The notes below the pieces were generated by a model. It was not told the DNA's origin and searched no databases. It was given only the letters and a program-made list of their open reading frames with translations. Made by a program: the position numbers and the translations under genes. Below are positions 9,608-18,923 of a stretch of DNA of 48,765 nucleotides, one piece after another. The stretch's first letter is position 1; the number at the start of each line of letters is the position of its first letter. The stretch is from an uncultured Methylococcaceae bacterium (GTDB taxonomy: Bacteria; Pseudomonadota; Gammaproteobacteria; Methylococcales; Methylococcaceae), in contig CAIYXP010000283.1 in assembly GCA_903930145.1 (NCBI GenBank), positions 1 to 48,765 on the forward strand, written 5' to 3'.

Positions 9608-11773
9608 ATGAAACAAATCCTGCAAAACCTGAAGACAGGCGTAACCGAATTGGCTGAAGTACCGTGTCCCGCGACTAAGCGTGGTCAACTGCTGATTCGT
9701 TCGAGACTGAGTTTGGTGTCAACTGGCACCGAGCGCATGTTGGTGGCGTTTGGCAAGGGCAACCTAATTGAGAAAGCCCGCCAGCAACCGGACAAGGTCC
9801 GCATGGTCATGGATAAAATCAAGACTGACGGATTGGCGTCAACCTTGGAAACAGTCCGCAACAAGCTGGACCAAGCATTGCCCATGGGATATTGCAATGT
9901 CGGCACCGTGTTGGATCGGGGGGAAGGTGTCACGGGCTTCAATCTGGGTGATCGTGTTGCATCCAACGGAAAACACGCCGAAGTGGTCAGTGTGCCGGTT
10001 AACCTGTGCGCCAAAGTGCCAGATGCCGTCACTGACGAAGAAGCCACATTCACTGTGCTTGGGGCGATAGCCTTACAAGGCATACGGCTGGCACAGCCGA
10101 CTTTGGGCGAAGCCTTCGTGGTGACCGGCTTGGGTTTGCTGGGATTGCTGACTGTGCAATTGCTTCGCGCCCAAGGCTGCCGTGTGCTAGGGGTCGATTA
10201 TTCAAACGAGAGGCTGGATATGGCACGTCAATTTGGCGCACAAACCGTCGATTTGTCCGCGGGCGAAGATCCGCTGGTCGATGCGCTGACATTTTCTCGT
10301 GGGCGGGGCGTGGATGGCGTCATTGTGACGGCAGCAAGCAAGAGCAATACCCCAATCCGCCAAGCCGCACAGATGTGTCGAAAGCGCGGACGCATCGTGC
10401 TGGTCGGCGTTGTCGGCTTGGAGCTTTCGAGGTCGGATTTCTACGAGAAAGAATTGACGTTTCAGGTTTCGTGCTCCTACGGCCCCGGTCGTTATGACGC
10501 GAGTTATGAGGAAAACGGCCAGGATTACCCGGTGGGCTTTGTGCGTTGGACTGAACAGCGGAATTTCGAAGCGGTGCTAGATATGCTGGCTGATGGACGG
10601 ATCAATGTAAAACCGTTGATTTCCCATCGTTACAAACTTGAGGAGGCCGAAGAGGCATATAAGCTGGTTGGGGGGCCCTCGCCGTCGCTCGGCATTGTGT
10701 TGGAATACCCTGGCGAGGGAGAAAGGCCAGACGAGGCCATCCGGGGCAATCTGGTTCGGCTTAGGGCTTGCTCTGTCGCAGCCAGCATGGCCAATGTTGC
10801 CTTCATCGGAGCTGGCAATTACGCCACTGCAACTCTGATTCCTGCATTCAAGGCGGCGGGCACCCGGTTGAATACGGTAGTTTCACTCAACGGGGTGTCT
10901 GGCAGGCATGCGGGGCGCAAGTTTGGCTTCGAAACGACGACGACAGCAGTTGAGCAGGTTTTTGCCGACGAAGGCATCAATACGGTAGCCATCAGCACTC
11001 GGCATGACAGCCACGCCAGGCTGGTTTGCCAAGCCTTGGAGGCGGGTAAGCATGTCTTCGTCGAAAAGCCACTCGCCCTATCGCTTGATGAATTGGAACA
11101 AATCCAAGCCAGCTATTCGAAAACCTTGACCGCAGGCAATGCGCCTATGCTCATGGTGGGCTATAACCGCCGCTTCGCCCCGCAAATCGTCAAAATTAAA
11201 TCGCTATTGGCATCGACGCATGGCCCTAAATCCTTAGTGATGATGGTAAACGCCGGCGCCGTACCCCCTGAGCATTGGACTAACGATAGGCAAGAGGGAG
11301 GGGGGCGCATCATCGGGGAAGCCTGCCATTTCGTGGATTTGCTCAGGCATCTCACGGGTGCGAGGATCGTCAAAATCCAAGCGCTGGCGTTGCGGCATGA
11401 GTGCATGACGACTGAAGAGGACAAGGCCAGCTTTTCATTGCAATTCGCCGACGGTTCCGTGGGGACTGTTCATTACCTTGCGAATGGGCACAAATCATTT
11501 CCTAAAGAGCGGCTTGAAGTCTTTTGTGATGGACGTATTCTGCAATTGGATAACTTTAGGAAGTTAACGGGGTACGGTTGGCAGGGATTCGCCAAAATGA
11601 ACTTATGGCGGCAAGACAAGGGACAACGCGCTTGTGCTGCCGCCTTCGCGAAGGCAGTGGGGCAGGGGGGGGATTCGCCTATCCCGTTTGATGAGCTCAT
11701 TGAAGTCAGCCAAGCGACGATCGAGGTCGCGGAAGCTTTGCGAGGACCGGGCAGGGAGATGCCATCACCATGA
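9608..11773 (+). CDS. Bi-domain oxidoreductase: zinc-type alcohol dehydrogenase fused to Gfo/Idh/MocA
   Basis: A 721-residue two-enzyme fusion. Residues about 1-370 are a medium-chain dehydrogenase with a Rossmann motif VTGLGLLGLLTVQLL near 172. Residues about 395-721 are a Gfo/Idh/MocA oxidoreductase with VAFIGAGNYATATLI near 397 and the catalytic-lysine motif EKPLAL near 485. This bi-domain arrangement is a recognised family that recurs in exopolysaccharide clusters together with heparinase-like genes. A role in oxidising or epimerising a nucleotide sugar is the usual assumption, unproven here. The stop overlaps the next start as ATGA, so the two are coupled. The MDR part shows no obvious structural-zinc cysteine cluster. 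Confidence 0.9.
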   Translation: MKQILQNLKTGVTELAEVPCPATKRGQLLIRSRLSLVSTGTERMLVAFGKGNLIEKARQQPDKVRMVMDKIKTDGLASTLETVRNKLDQALPMGYCNVGTVLDRGEGVTGFNLGDRVASNGKHAEVVSVPVNLCAKVPDAVTDEEATFTVLGAIALQGIRLAQPTLGEAFVVTGLGLLGLLTVQLLRAQGCRVLGVDYSNERLDMARQFGAQTVDLSAGEDPLVDALTFSRGRGVDGVIVTAASKSNTPIRQAAQMCRKRGRIVLVGVVGLELSRSDFYEKELTFQVSCSYGPGRYDASYEENGQDYPVGFVRWTEQRNFEAVLDMLADGRINVKPLISHRYKLEEAEEAYKLVGGPSPSLGIVLEYPGEGERPDEAIRGNLVRLRACSVAASMANVAFIGAGNYATATLIPAFKAAGTRLNTVVSLNGVSGRHAGRKFGFETTTTAVEQVFADEGINTVAISTRHDSHARLVCQALEAGKHVFVEKPLALSLDELEQIQASYSKTLTAGNAPMLMVGYNRRFAPQIVKIKSLLASTHGPKSLVMMVNAGAVPPEHWTNDRQEGGGRIIGEACHFVDLLRHLTGARIVKIQALALRHECMTTEEDKASFSLQFADGSVGTVHYLANGHKSFPKERLEVFCDGRILQLDNFRKLTGYGWQGFAKMNLWRQDKGQRACAAAFAKAVGQGGDSPIPFDELIEVSQATIEVAEALRGPGREMPSP

Positions 11774-13416
11774 GCCCAATCCGCTATTACCATACCCTCA
11801 AACACCTTAAACCCGTGCAGATTTTTGGGCGTTTAAGGTATCGGTTAATGATCCCTAGGCCCAATCTCGCCCCCTCGCCGCCAGTGCGGACAAAAAACGC
11901 CGATTGGATGGAACCCGCAAGACGGCGCGCAAGTCTGCAAGGGCCGACACGCTGTTGCTTTTTAGATGAAGAGCATGACATTGGCTTACCCACGGCATGG
12001 AATGATCCCGTAAGGGAAAAACTTTGGCTCTACAACCTGCATTATTTTGATGACCTCAACGCCCTGGACGCTGACCAGCGTACTGGGTGGCAACGGACAT
12101 TGATTGGACGCTGGGTTCACGAAAATCCCCCAACCAAAGGTGTGGGCTGGGAGGCCTATCCAGCCTCATTGCGGATTGTGAATTGGATCAAGTGGGGGTT
12201 GGCCGGCAATGTTTTGGATTCGACTTGGCTTGATAGCTTGGCTGTGCAAGCCCGATGGTTAGCCGGGCGCTTGGAATTGCACTTGCTTGGCAATCACCTG
12301 TTCACCAACGCCAAGGCTTTGGTGTTTGCCGGACTGTTTTTTGACGGGACTGAGGCATCGGCTTGGTTGGAAAAAGGCATGGCGATACTGCGGGAGGAAA
12401 TACCCGAGCAGATATTGTCAGATGGGGGCCATTTCGAGCGCAGCACTCTGTATCATGCGCTTGTGCTGGAGGACTTGCTGGATCTGTTCAATCTCGCCGA
12501 AGCCTATCATGCCTCGATCCCGCCCGGTTTCCGCGACGTTAATGCCCTGTATACAGACACAATTCGCCGTATGCGCGTCTGGCTGGCGGCTTTATGCCAT
12601 CCTGACGGTGAACTTAGCTTTTTTAACGACGCGGCCATCGGAATAGCCCCCGCCGTCAATGAATTGGAATCTTATGCCATCCGGTTAGGTTTGGGTCCAT
12701 CATCTGCACCACAGGAAGCGTGCGCCCATTTTGGCGATAGCGGCTATATCCGTGTTGATTTAGGGGATAAAGGTGTGGCATTGCTTGATGTAGCACCGAT
12801 TGGGCCGGATTATCTGCCGGGGCATGCCCATGCCGACACACTGTCGTTCGAGATGTCTGTTTTCGGGCAGCGGGTGGTGGTCAATTCTGGCATATCCCGC
12901 TATGGATTAAGCCCGGAACGGTTGCGTCAACGCGGCACAGCCGCGCATAACACAGTCACGATAGACGGCCTTGATTCTTCCGAGGTTTGGGGTGGATTTC
13001 GCGTGGCTCGACGCGCCAAGCCGTTTGGCTTGAGAATTTGGGGCGACGGAAGAGCTTTGCGCATCCTCTGTGCGCATGATGGTTACCGACGACTCAAAGG
13101 AAAGCCAGTCCATTGGCGGGAGTGGCGATTCGAGAAAGGATTGGTCGAAGTGGTGGACAACCTTGAGGGTGGTTTCCGCGAGGCTGTCAGCCGACTGCAT
13201 TTTCACCCAGACATTGCTTTATCACATCAACCAGAAAGTGGCATGGGCCACGCCGTGTTGCCGACAGGCCAACAATTGCACTGGCAAGTCGAGGGGGCGG
13301 ACTCTTGGCTGGCGGAGTCTGCCTACTTCCCCGAGTTTGGCATTGCCATAGCCAACCAGTGCTTGGAAATGCGGCTGACAAGTTCGCGTTGCGCCGTTCG
13401 TTTACACTGGGTCTGA
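11770..13416 (+). CDS. Heparinase II/III / alginate lyase-family protein
   Basis: A 548-residue protein with an N-terminal alpha/alpha toroid (about residues 80-320; WEAYPASLRIVNW, LLGNHLFTNAKAL) and a C-terminal beta-sandwich of the heparinase II/III type. The hallmark PGHAHADTLSFE lies at about residue 350, followed by VVNSGISRYG and GTAAHNTVTIDG. No signal peptide is evident, as in other exopolysaccharide-cluster members of this family. Known lyases cleave uronic-acid polymers by beta-elimination; cluster-associated members may edit or release the growing polymer. It follows the bi-domain oxidoreductase with an ATGA overlap and precedes a GT4 gene by 1 nt, so all belong to one operon. Confidence 0.88.
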   Translation: MSPIRYYHTLKHLKPVQIFGRLRYRLMIPRPNLAPSPPVRTKNADWMEPARRRASLQGPTRCCFLDEEHDIGLPTAWNDPVREKLWLYNLHYFDDLNALDADQRTGWQRTLIGRWVHENPPTKGVGWEAYPASLRIVNWIKWGLAGNVLDSTWLDSLAVQARWLAGRLELHLLGNHLFTNAKALVFAGLFFDGTEASAWLEKGMAILREEIPEQILSDGGHFERSTLYHALVLEDLLDLFNLAEAYHASIPPGFRDVNALYTDTIRRMRVWLAALCHPDGELSFFNDAAIGIAPAVNELESYAIRLGLGPSSAPQEACAHFGDSGYIRVDLGDKGVALLDVAPIGPDYLPGHAHADTLSFEMSVFGQRVVVNSGISRYGLSPERLRQRGTAAHNTVTIDGLDSSEVWGGFRVARRAKPFGLRIWGDGRALRILCAHDGYRRLKGKPVHWREWRFEKGLVEVVDNLEGGFREAVSRLHFHPDIALSHQPESGMGHAVLPTGQQLHWQVEGADSWLAESAYFPEFGIAIANQCLEMRLTSSRCAVRLHWV

Positions 13417-13417
13417 C

Positions 13418-14647
13418 ATGCATATCCTATTTCTCACTGATAACTTTCCACCGGAAGTCAATGCCCCAGCAAGCCGGACATTCGAACATTGCAGGGAATG
13501 GGTAAAGTTAGGCCATCGTGTGACGGTTATCACTTGCGCGCCCAACTTTCCCAAAGGGCAATTATTTCCGGGATACCGAAACTGTTTGCTGCAAAGTGAA
13601 TTATTGGAGGGAATACGGGTAATCCGGGTATGGTCTTATATTGCCGCTAACGAGGGTTTCAGCAGACGCATCCTAGATTACCAGAGCTTTATGGCCTCAG
13701 CCGTTTTGGCAAGTCCTTTCGTATGTGAAGTGGATTTGGTGATTGGCACGTCACCTCAATTTTTCACAGTTTGTGCGGCTTATGTGATTAGTGTGCTCAA
13801 GCGAATTCCATTTGTTTTTGAATTGCGTGACCTTTGGCCTGAATCCATCAAAGCGGTTGGCGCAATGCACAATCGCTTCGCGCTGGGCTTATTGGAAAAT
13901 CTGGCTCAGTTTCTTTATCGCAAGGCCGCGGGCATTATTTCTGTTACCCATTCGTTTAGGCATATACTGACAGAAAAAGGGATTGACCCTAGCAAGATCG
14001 AAGTTGTCACCAACGGAGTGGATATAGCTAGGTTCAATGTGCAAACCAAAGATTTCGAACTGATCCAGTCATTAGGTTTGGGGGGGAAGTTTGTTGTGGG
14101 TTATATCGGAACCCATGGTATGGCTCACGGGTTGACGACAATACTGAAAGCGGCCAGCCGTCTGCGCCGACATCACGACGGCGGTAAGTTTTGCTTTTTA
14201 TTCATAGGCGACGGTGCGCGAAAACTTGAACTCATTAAACAGGCAAGGCAAATGGGATTGGACAATGCCATTTTTCTGGATTCGGTACCCAAGGGGGACG
14301 TGGTCAAGTACTGGTCATTGCTGGATGTCTCAGTCATTCATTTGAAAAAAAATGAATTATTCAACACAGTCATCCCTTCTAAGCTGTTTGAGGGGATGGC
14401 CATGGGGATTCCCGTACTCCACGGGGTTGCGGGAGAGTCGGCTGAGATTGTCGAACGGGAAGGCGTCGGACTGCTATTTGAGCCGGAAAACGATGAGCAA
14501 TTATGTGAACGCCTACTCAGTCTGCAAACCGATAAGACACTATATAAAACACTTAGCGATAATGCCGTCAATGCTGCACAGCATTATCAGAGGTCTAACT
14601 TGGCTAAGCAGATGCTGACCGTATTGGAAAAAATAATATCGCCGTAA
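13418..14647 (+). CDS. GT4-family glycosyltransferase, WbuB-like
   Basis: A 409-residue GT-B glycosyltransferase. The N-terminus reads MHILFLTDNFPPEVNAPASR, with FELRDLWPESIKAVGAM near residue 135, typical of the WbuB-like subgroup. The C-terminal domain has FVVGYIGTHGMAHGL (about 225) and PSKLFEGMAMGIPVL (about 320), a variant of the E-x7-E region. The start codon follows the previous stop by 1 nt. It is the last gene of the rightward exopolysaccharide operon. Its donor sugar is not predictable; some homologues are annotated as fucosyl- or aminosugar transferases. Confidence 0.9.
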   Translation: MHILFLTDNFPPEVNAPASRTFEHCREWVKLGHRVTVITCAPNFPKGQLFPGYRNCLLQSELLEGIRVIRVWSYIAANEGFSRRILDYQSFMASAVLASPFVCEVDLVIGTSPQFFTVCAAYVISVLKRIPFVFELRDLWPESIKAVGAMHNRFALGLLENLAQFLYRKAAGIISVTHSFRHILTEKGIDPSKIEVVTNGVDIARFNVQTKDFELIQSLGLGGKFVVGYIGTHGMAHGLTTILKAASRLRRHHDGGKFCFLFIGDGARKLELIKQARQMGLDNAIFLDSVPKGDVVKYWSLLDVSVIHLKKNELFNTVIPSKLFEGMAMGIPVLHGVAGESAEIVEREGVGLLFEPENDEQLCERLLSLQTDKTLYKTLSDNAVNAAQHYQRSNLAKQMLTVLEKIISP

Positions 14648-14778
14648 CTCATGGTTGCGAAGATGCATTACTTACAAACCAACTCTATCGCGACTACCCG
14701 AAAGGCTTGTGCGTCTTCATTGAATAATGATGCATCTCCACTTCTCTCTTGAGATTCCGGGCAATTGACATACACCCA
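14648..14778. other. Short intergenic stretch after the exopolysaccharide operon
   Basis: I see no gene, strong terminator or repeat in this stretch. Confidence 0.4.
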
Positions 14779-15081
14779 TTAACCCGTCCTGCGGCGTTTT
14801 GTCGTTACATTTAATGCGTTCGCATTATTGCTGGCCATGCACCCCTGGGGGTTGGGTTGCGGCAGAAAGCTCTGAAGGATTTCGTTTTGCAAAGCGATAT
14901 GCTGATTGGTTTCCTTGACCTGTGCTTGCAAGGATTCAATCAGTTCATGAAGGTATTGGAAATGGATCTGAAAATAACGGGGGGATGGGTATCTTAAATG
15001 ATCGCCGAAGTTATCAGAGCTTTCATCAACAGCATGAACTTTTAACACATCTGCGATCTGTTCAAGACGCATTGAAGTCAT
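14779..15081 (-). CDS. Small uncharacterised protein, possible regulator remnant
   Basis: A 100-residue ORF preceded by AGGTG five nt before its ATG. The start MTSMRLEQIADVLKV resembles the last helix of an XRE-type helix-turn-helix domain, and the middle (about residues 40-72) is heptad-like, which suggests a coiled coil. A stop codon lies immediately upstream in frame, so if it derives from an XRE regulator the DNA-binding half is missing. The codon pattern is less convincing than in neighbours. A longer plus-strand frame across the same DNA looks non-coding. It may be a real small gene or a decayed fragment. Confidence 0.35.
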   Translation of the reverse strand: MTSMRLEQIADVLKVHAVDESSDNFGDHLRYPSPRYFQIHFQYLHELIESLQAQVKETNQHIALQNEILQSFLPQPNPQGCMASNNANALNVTTKRRRTG

Positions 15082-15140
15082 TTGTCACCTCGCTTGAAAA
15101 ATATCATGATCTTGAAAGCTCTTTAATTCATAAAGTGGCA

Positions 15141-15172
15141 AAAGCCCCTTCACACAATGGAAAAGGGACTTT
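15141..15172 (-). terminator. Rho-independent terminator for the diheme cytochrome gene
   Basis: On the minus strand, AAAGTCCCTT pairs with AAGGGGCTTT (10 bp with one G-U pair, 12-nt loop) and runs into TTTT. It lies 30-60 nt beyond the stop of the leftward cytochrome gene. Confidence 0.7.
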
Positions 15173-15202
15173 CGACCTTGCGATCAAAGCGGCTTTGGTT
15201 TA

Positions 15203-17386
15203 TTACAATCCAAGTTCACTACAGGTGAACATCGGGCTGGTGCTAGTGGATGGCGTGGGTGCGGTCGGGTCGCAAGTCACGATAAGGCTCAGCGCCCCAC
15301 GTTTACGATTCACCGCAGCCTGAATGTATTGGTTGCGAAGCCCCGGTACGGCATAGGCCATGGTTTCCAATTTTAGCGCCTCCAAGAGTTTGTTAATCGC
15401 TTCAGGATAAGGCGATAAAACCCCTTCCTGCAAAACCCGGATCGCATCCTTGGTTTCATGCATCGCCAATTTCAAAACATCCGCAGCATTCGCGCCAGTC
15501 AGTCCAGACGCCTGCGCGTCTAGCTGATTGCTGCTGCGAATATTCTCCACAGCATTGATTGAACGCAAGAACAATGCCACGGCGACAACTTGGGTCGAAC
15601 CCAGCTTGATTCGGCGATCCGCCAATTTTGAGGTCAAAGCGCCGGGCGAATTGTTAAAGCCGTCGCCATTGTAGGCCGCCACGGATTCTTCCAATGTGCT
15701 GATGCTGTTGTTGTGGAAATAAGGCGCAGTGTCGGCCGCCTCGATAACCGTTGTGGTATTGAAACGCGCATCCCCAAAGCAGTTTTGATCGTGCGTCGGG
15801 CCGCAACTGCTCCGTGGCTCCTGCCCGAAGCCGCCATCCGTCGGAAACTCGCCGTGATTCGCCTGGGACAGATAAAGCAAGCGGGCGGATTGGTCGCCCA
15901 TGTTCTCGACGCCGGTGTCGCGGGTGGGGTTGCCGTGGGTAGTGGAACTGCGGGCGCCGCCATTCTGATGACAGCCATTGCAATTAGCCGTTTGGCCCAA
16001 CACGACGGTTTGCCCGGGGGGGCATTGCGCAGGGTTGCCGGATTGCTCCGTATTGTTGGTGCAGGGATTTTGCTTGGTGTCGAACAGGATTTTGCCGCGC
16101 TGCACGATGGGCGAAACAAACGTCAGTTGGGCCAGGTTGTAATCCTTGGCGCGGCCCAAGGAAAGCTGGAAGGCTTCCAATGCGGACAATTCCTCGTCGG
16201 TTGGCAGACTGAAATCGACCCCCTCCTTGCGGTTCAGCGTTTTCGGCATATGCTGTTTAATGGCACCCAAAGTGAACTCGCGCAACGACCCGCCACCAGA
16301 CGCGCCGTCGCCGGACCAGCCCAAGGCATTGGCAAATTGCGCATCTTGCATGAACTCACCCCCCATGGACATCAGTTCAGTGGTAATCGACGTGTTCAGC
16401 GCCAGCGTATGGGGTACGCTACGGAATACACCCGGCTTGTCGAAGCCGTCCACGTTGGTCAAGATTAAGCCTAGTTGCCGCAACAGTTTTGGGTTTTCCA
16501 GATCGGCAAGGGCTGGGTTGGTTTCCGCGATGAACAAAGGGTCGCTCGGCGGCAAGGTCGCTATGAATTGCGGGTTGATGGTGAAATTGTTTTCCTGACG
16601 GTGGCACGTGCCGCAGGTTCGACCGTTACCGCCGAACGTCCCGTTTAGGAACAATGCCCTACCTTTCGCAATTTGGGCGCTGAGGGCATCGGTCGTATTG
16701 ATCGGATTCCCTGCGGCATTGGCGGGTTTAGGGAGGATAAAATCGAAGGGCGTCTTGGTGGTTCCGCTCGGGGCGGTTTCAATTCCTCCCACTTGTGCCA
16801 TGGGCCAGTATTGCTCGCTATAATAAAACTGCTGCAAAAACCCCGGCGCACCCGTCAGCACCACGCTTTGGACAGGCGACTCGCCCTTGCGCGTGATGGC
16901 TACACGATCCAAGTTGAACCCCTGCATTTGCGACGAATTCAGCCGGGCTTCCAGGGTGGACTCGCCACCGTTGGATGCCAACTCGCCCAACCTTAGCAGG
17001 GTGTCGCCTGCCTCAGGCTTAAGCGTCCCCCCCGGTTTATTGTCGACTAGCCAGACCTCATAACCACTTCCCTCCAGCCCTTTGACACTGACTTTTACCG
17101 ACCCGTCCAACAGGTTCAAATCGAAAACGCCCCGCGCCCGACTGCTAACGTTGGACAAGCTGGGGGAATGCGCCAACGGCAACCGCAAGGTTTCGGCGTT
17201 CCCGCCGACTTTTTCGTATCCCGATCGCCAGTTGGCATAAACAGTTTGCAATGTATCGATATTGCCGTTCCCTAACACCTGTTCGGTGACGGGCGCATCG
17301 TGTGGGTCGAAGCCAGCTTGCAAAGCAATGCCGCAAGCTAAGGCAACTGTAGCAAAGGCTAGTTTGTAAAGTTTATTTCGTCGCAT
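15203..17386 (-). CDS. Diheme cytochrome c, BCCP/MauG superfamily, with RskA-like N-terminal domain
   Basis: A 727-residue exported protein. An N-terminal signal peptide (basic start, hydrophobic to about residue 25) is followed by a segment of about residues 80-185 (KGLEGSGYEVWLVDN, LGELASNGG, DRVAITRKG) that resembles the extracytoplasmic beta-sandwich of RskA-type anti-sigma factors. Two c-type heme sites follow: CGTCH at 258-262 and CNGCH at 469-473. The spacing and flanking segments (PHTLALN, TAPYFHNNSISTLEE) fit the cytochrome c peroxidase/MauG superfamily. Known members reduce peroxide or oxidise protein side chains in the periplasm or at the cell surface. A terminator follows the gene. 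The enzymatic activity is not assigned; the RskA-like call is by eye. Confidence 0.85.
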   Translation of the reverse strand: MRRNKLYKLAFATVALACGIALQAGFDPHDAPVTEQVLGNGNIDTLQTVYANWRSGYEKVGGNAETLRLPLAHSPSLSNVSSRARGVFDLNLLDGSVKVSVKGLEGSGYEVWLVDNKPGGTLKPEAGDTLLRLGELASNGGESTLEARLNSSQMQGFNLDRVAITRKGESPVQSVVLTGAPGFLQQFYYSEQYWPMAQVGGIETAPSGTTKTPFDFILPKPANAAGNPINTTDALSAQIAKGRALFLNGTFGGNGRTCGTCHRQENNFTINPQFIATLPPSDPLFIAETNPALADLENPKLLRQLGLILTNVDGFDKPGVFRSVPHTLALNTSITTELMSMGGEFMQDAQFANALGWSGDGASGGGSLREFTLGAIKQHMPKTLNRKEGVDFSLPTDEELSALEAFQLSLGRAKDYNLAQLTFVSPIVQRGKILFDTKQNPCTNNTEQSGNPAQCPPGQTVVLGQTANCNGCHQNGGARSSTTHGNPTRDTGVENMGDQSARLLYLSQANHGEFPTDGGFGQEPRSSCGPTHDQNCFGDARFNTTTVIEAADTAPYFHNNSISTLEESVAAYNGDGFNNSPGALTSKLADRRIKLGSTQVVAVALFLRSINAVENIRSSNQLDAQASGLTGANAADVLKLAMHETKDAIRVLQEGVLSPYPEAINKLLEALKLETMAYAVPGLRNQYIQAAVNRKRGALSLIVTCDPTAPTPSTSTSPMFTCSELGL

Positions 17387-18168
17387 TGTTTCAATCCGCT
17401 AAAAATTGAAGCCCCTCACCCTCAAGAGTGGGCGGGTGACCATAAATGAATCTCTGAAAATGACAGGGGTTGAAGGAAATGGAGGGGTTTAAATTCGACT
17501 GTTTCCATTGAAGTTACCAAGCACATGCACACAGAGAATTAAACACTGTAAAAGCAAACATCACGCCATAAAAAAAGCGCTAGGTTTTTTGTTGATTGCT
17601 ATATTTCTCCGAATCTTGTTTCAGTAATTAAATTGTGTTATTTGGCGCACACAATGGCATATGCCTCAGATTTATGCCCGCATGGGCATTGCCGGGCTAT
17701 TCGTCAGGCAAGCCCGTCCTTATAACCTGAGCAAGGAGGGGCTGCGCTGAAAACAATAGATGCCTTATGACAACCCATAACCATACGTCCAGGCATCAGA
17801 ATTAAGATTGCAAACCTAAAGACAAACACGACCAATATTTTCAAGCCGCCGGCAAAAGCAACCGCACCACATGTGCCGCCAGATTGCCGAGCATGCAATA
17901 TGGCTTAAAACCACAACGGATGCCGTTTTGTGGGGTGTGTGAAATAGCACATGCGATTGCTGGGGTAGATTGATAATGAATCGAGCAACGATTTCAAGTA
18001 ATTGATATATATTATTATATTATAATGGTACGTAAAATGCATTTAACAGATTTTTAGGTAGCATACTGTGTGTGCATGACCTCTCGGCACATAGCCCACA
18101 AACATTCGGCGATAGCTGTTCCTACGGTTACTTACTTTTTGGTGATAAAACACAACGGGAAGCAATAA
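17387..18168. promoter_or_regulatory. Divergent AT-rich intergenic region upstream of sorting-tail genes
   Basis: About 780 bp with no credible gene. It holds an AT-rich core with a perfect TATAAT at 18021-18026, which I take as a candidate -10 for the rightward gene at 18169, although no well-spaced -35 is present. TGTGTGAAATAGCACA at 17936-17951 matches the recurrent dyad at 13 of 16 positions. Small hairpins occur at 17691-17714 (CGGGCT/AGCCCG). Confidence 0.4.
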
Positions 18169-18921
18169 ATGTCAATCAATAAGCGGAAAAAGTTAATGAT
18201 GCTGGCTAGACAGCATGAACTGCTTTGGAGGGTCGGCCTAGTCCTGTGTTTTTTACCTAGCACAGCTCATGCCGCTTCAGCCGTGCCGAATTTCATCGTA
18301 GCCGGCATACCTCCGGCTGGTTTCCCTCATTTCGAAAACCCTGCGAGCATCACCTTAACCAAATCCGGCTCGGGCCCGACCGCCAGCTTCCTGTTGACAT
18401 CGGCGAGTACGTCGAGCAATTTTATTTTTCAATACAACCCTAATTCGGCATACACCGTATCGGGAACTTACAGCCTAAGCGCAAATTTCAACGCGACCGG
18501 CTCATTCACCGGCGGCAATCTGTCCATTTACGGAACCATGCCGGAATATAACGGGCCGGGCATCGCCCCAGCACCGACAACGCAAAATTTATTTTCGGCA
18601 AACCTGGCGGGTTTTGGTTCAGACATTGTGCCAGATAACTCGCCGGTGGCATTGGGGTTCAAAACAGACAATTTTTCCGGTTGGGCCACGCAATTCTCCG
18701 ACGGTAGCGCGGAAAGCGCCTATTTGTATAACTTCAATGTCCCCGGACTGATGAGCATGTTCGCCAACCCCAAGTTTAGAACCATTACCTTCCAAGGCTC
18801 GGCGATGACGACAGTGCCCATACCGGCAGCCGCGTGGCTGTTTGGCTCCGGCTTGGCATTGCTAGGCTTGATCCGCCGTAAACCGACCAGTGTTGTAAAG
18901 CTCCTCAAAGGCGAAGTTTGA
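18169..18921 (+). CDS. Secreted protein with PEP-CTERM-like sorting tail
   Basis: A 250-residue protein. A long signal peptide (basic start, hydrophobic to about residue 35, cleavage likely after THA/AHA) leads into a Ser/Gly/Asn-rich body of unknown fold. The C-terminus carries VPIPAAAWLFGSGLALLG followed by Arg/Lys: the gammaproteobacterial variant of PEP-CTERM, made of a short motif, a transmembrane helix and a basic end. Known for the family: an exosortase (not in this window) cleaves the tail and routes the protein to the envelope or matrix. GGGAAG lies before the ATG. Three nt separate its stop from the start of the next gene, so they are co-transcribed. Confidence 0.85.
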   Translation: MSINKRKKLMMLARQHELLWRVGLVLCFLPSTAHAASAVPNFIVAGIPPAGFPHFENPASITLTKSGSGPTASFLLTSASTSSNFIFQYNPNSAYTVSGTYSLSANFNATGSFTGGNLSIYGTMPEYNGPGIAPAPTTQNLFSANLAGFGSDIVPDNSPVALGFKTDNFSGWATQFSDGSAESAYLYNFNVPGLMSMFANPKFRTITFQGSAMTTVPIPAAAWLFGSGLALLGLIRRKPTSVVKLLKGEV

Positions 18922-18923
18922 AA

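Noticed and set aside
15713-16468. 251-codon open frame on the plus strand inside the cytochrome gene
   Set aside because: It is antisense to a clear diheme cytochrome with heme motifs, signal peptide and terminator; it has no recognisable domain or ribosome site.
18040-18168. c-di-GMP-I (GEMM) riboswitch in the leader of the 18169 gene, suggested by GGTAGCATACTG
   Set aside because: The conserved GCAAA-containing junction and the tetraloop/receptor arrangement are not present.
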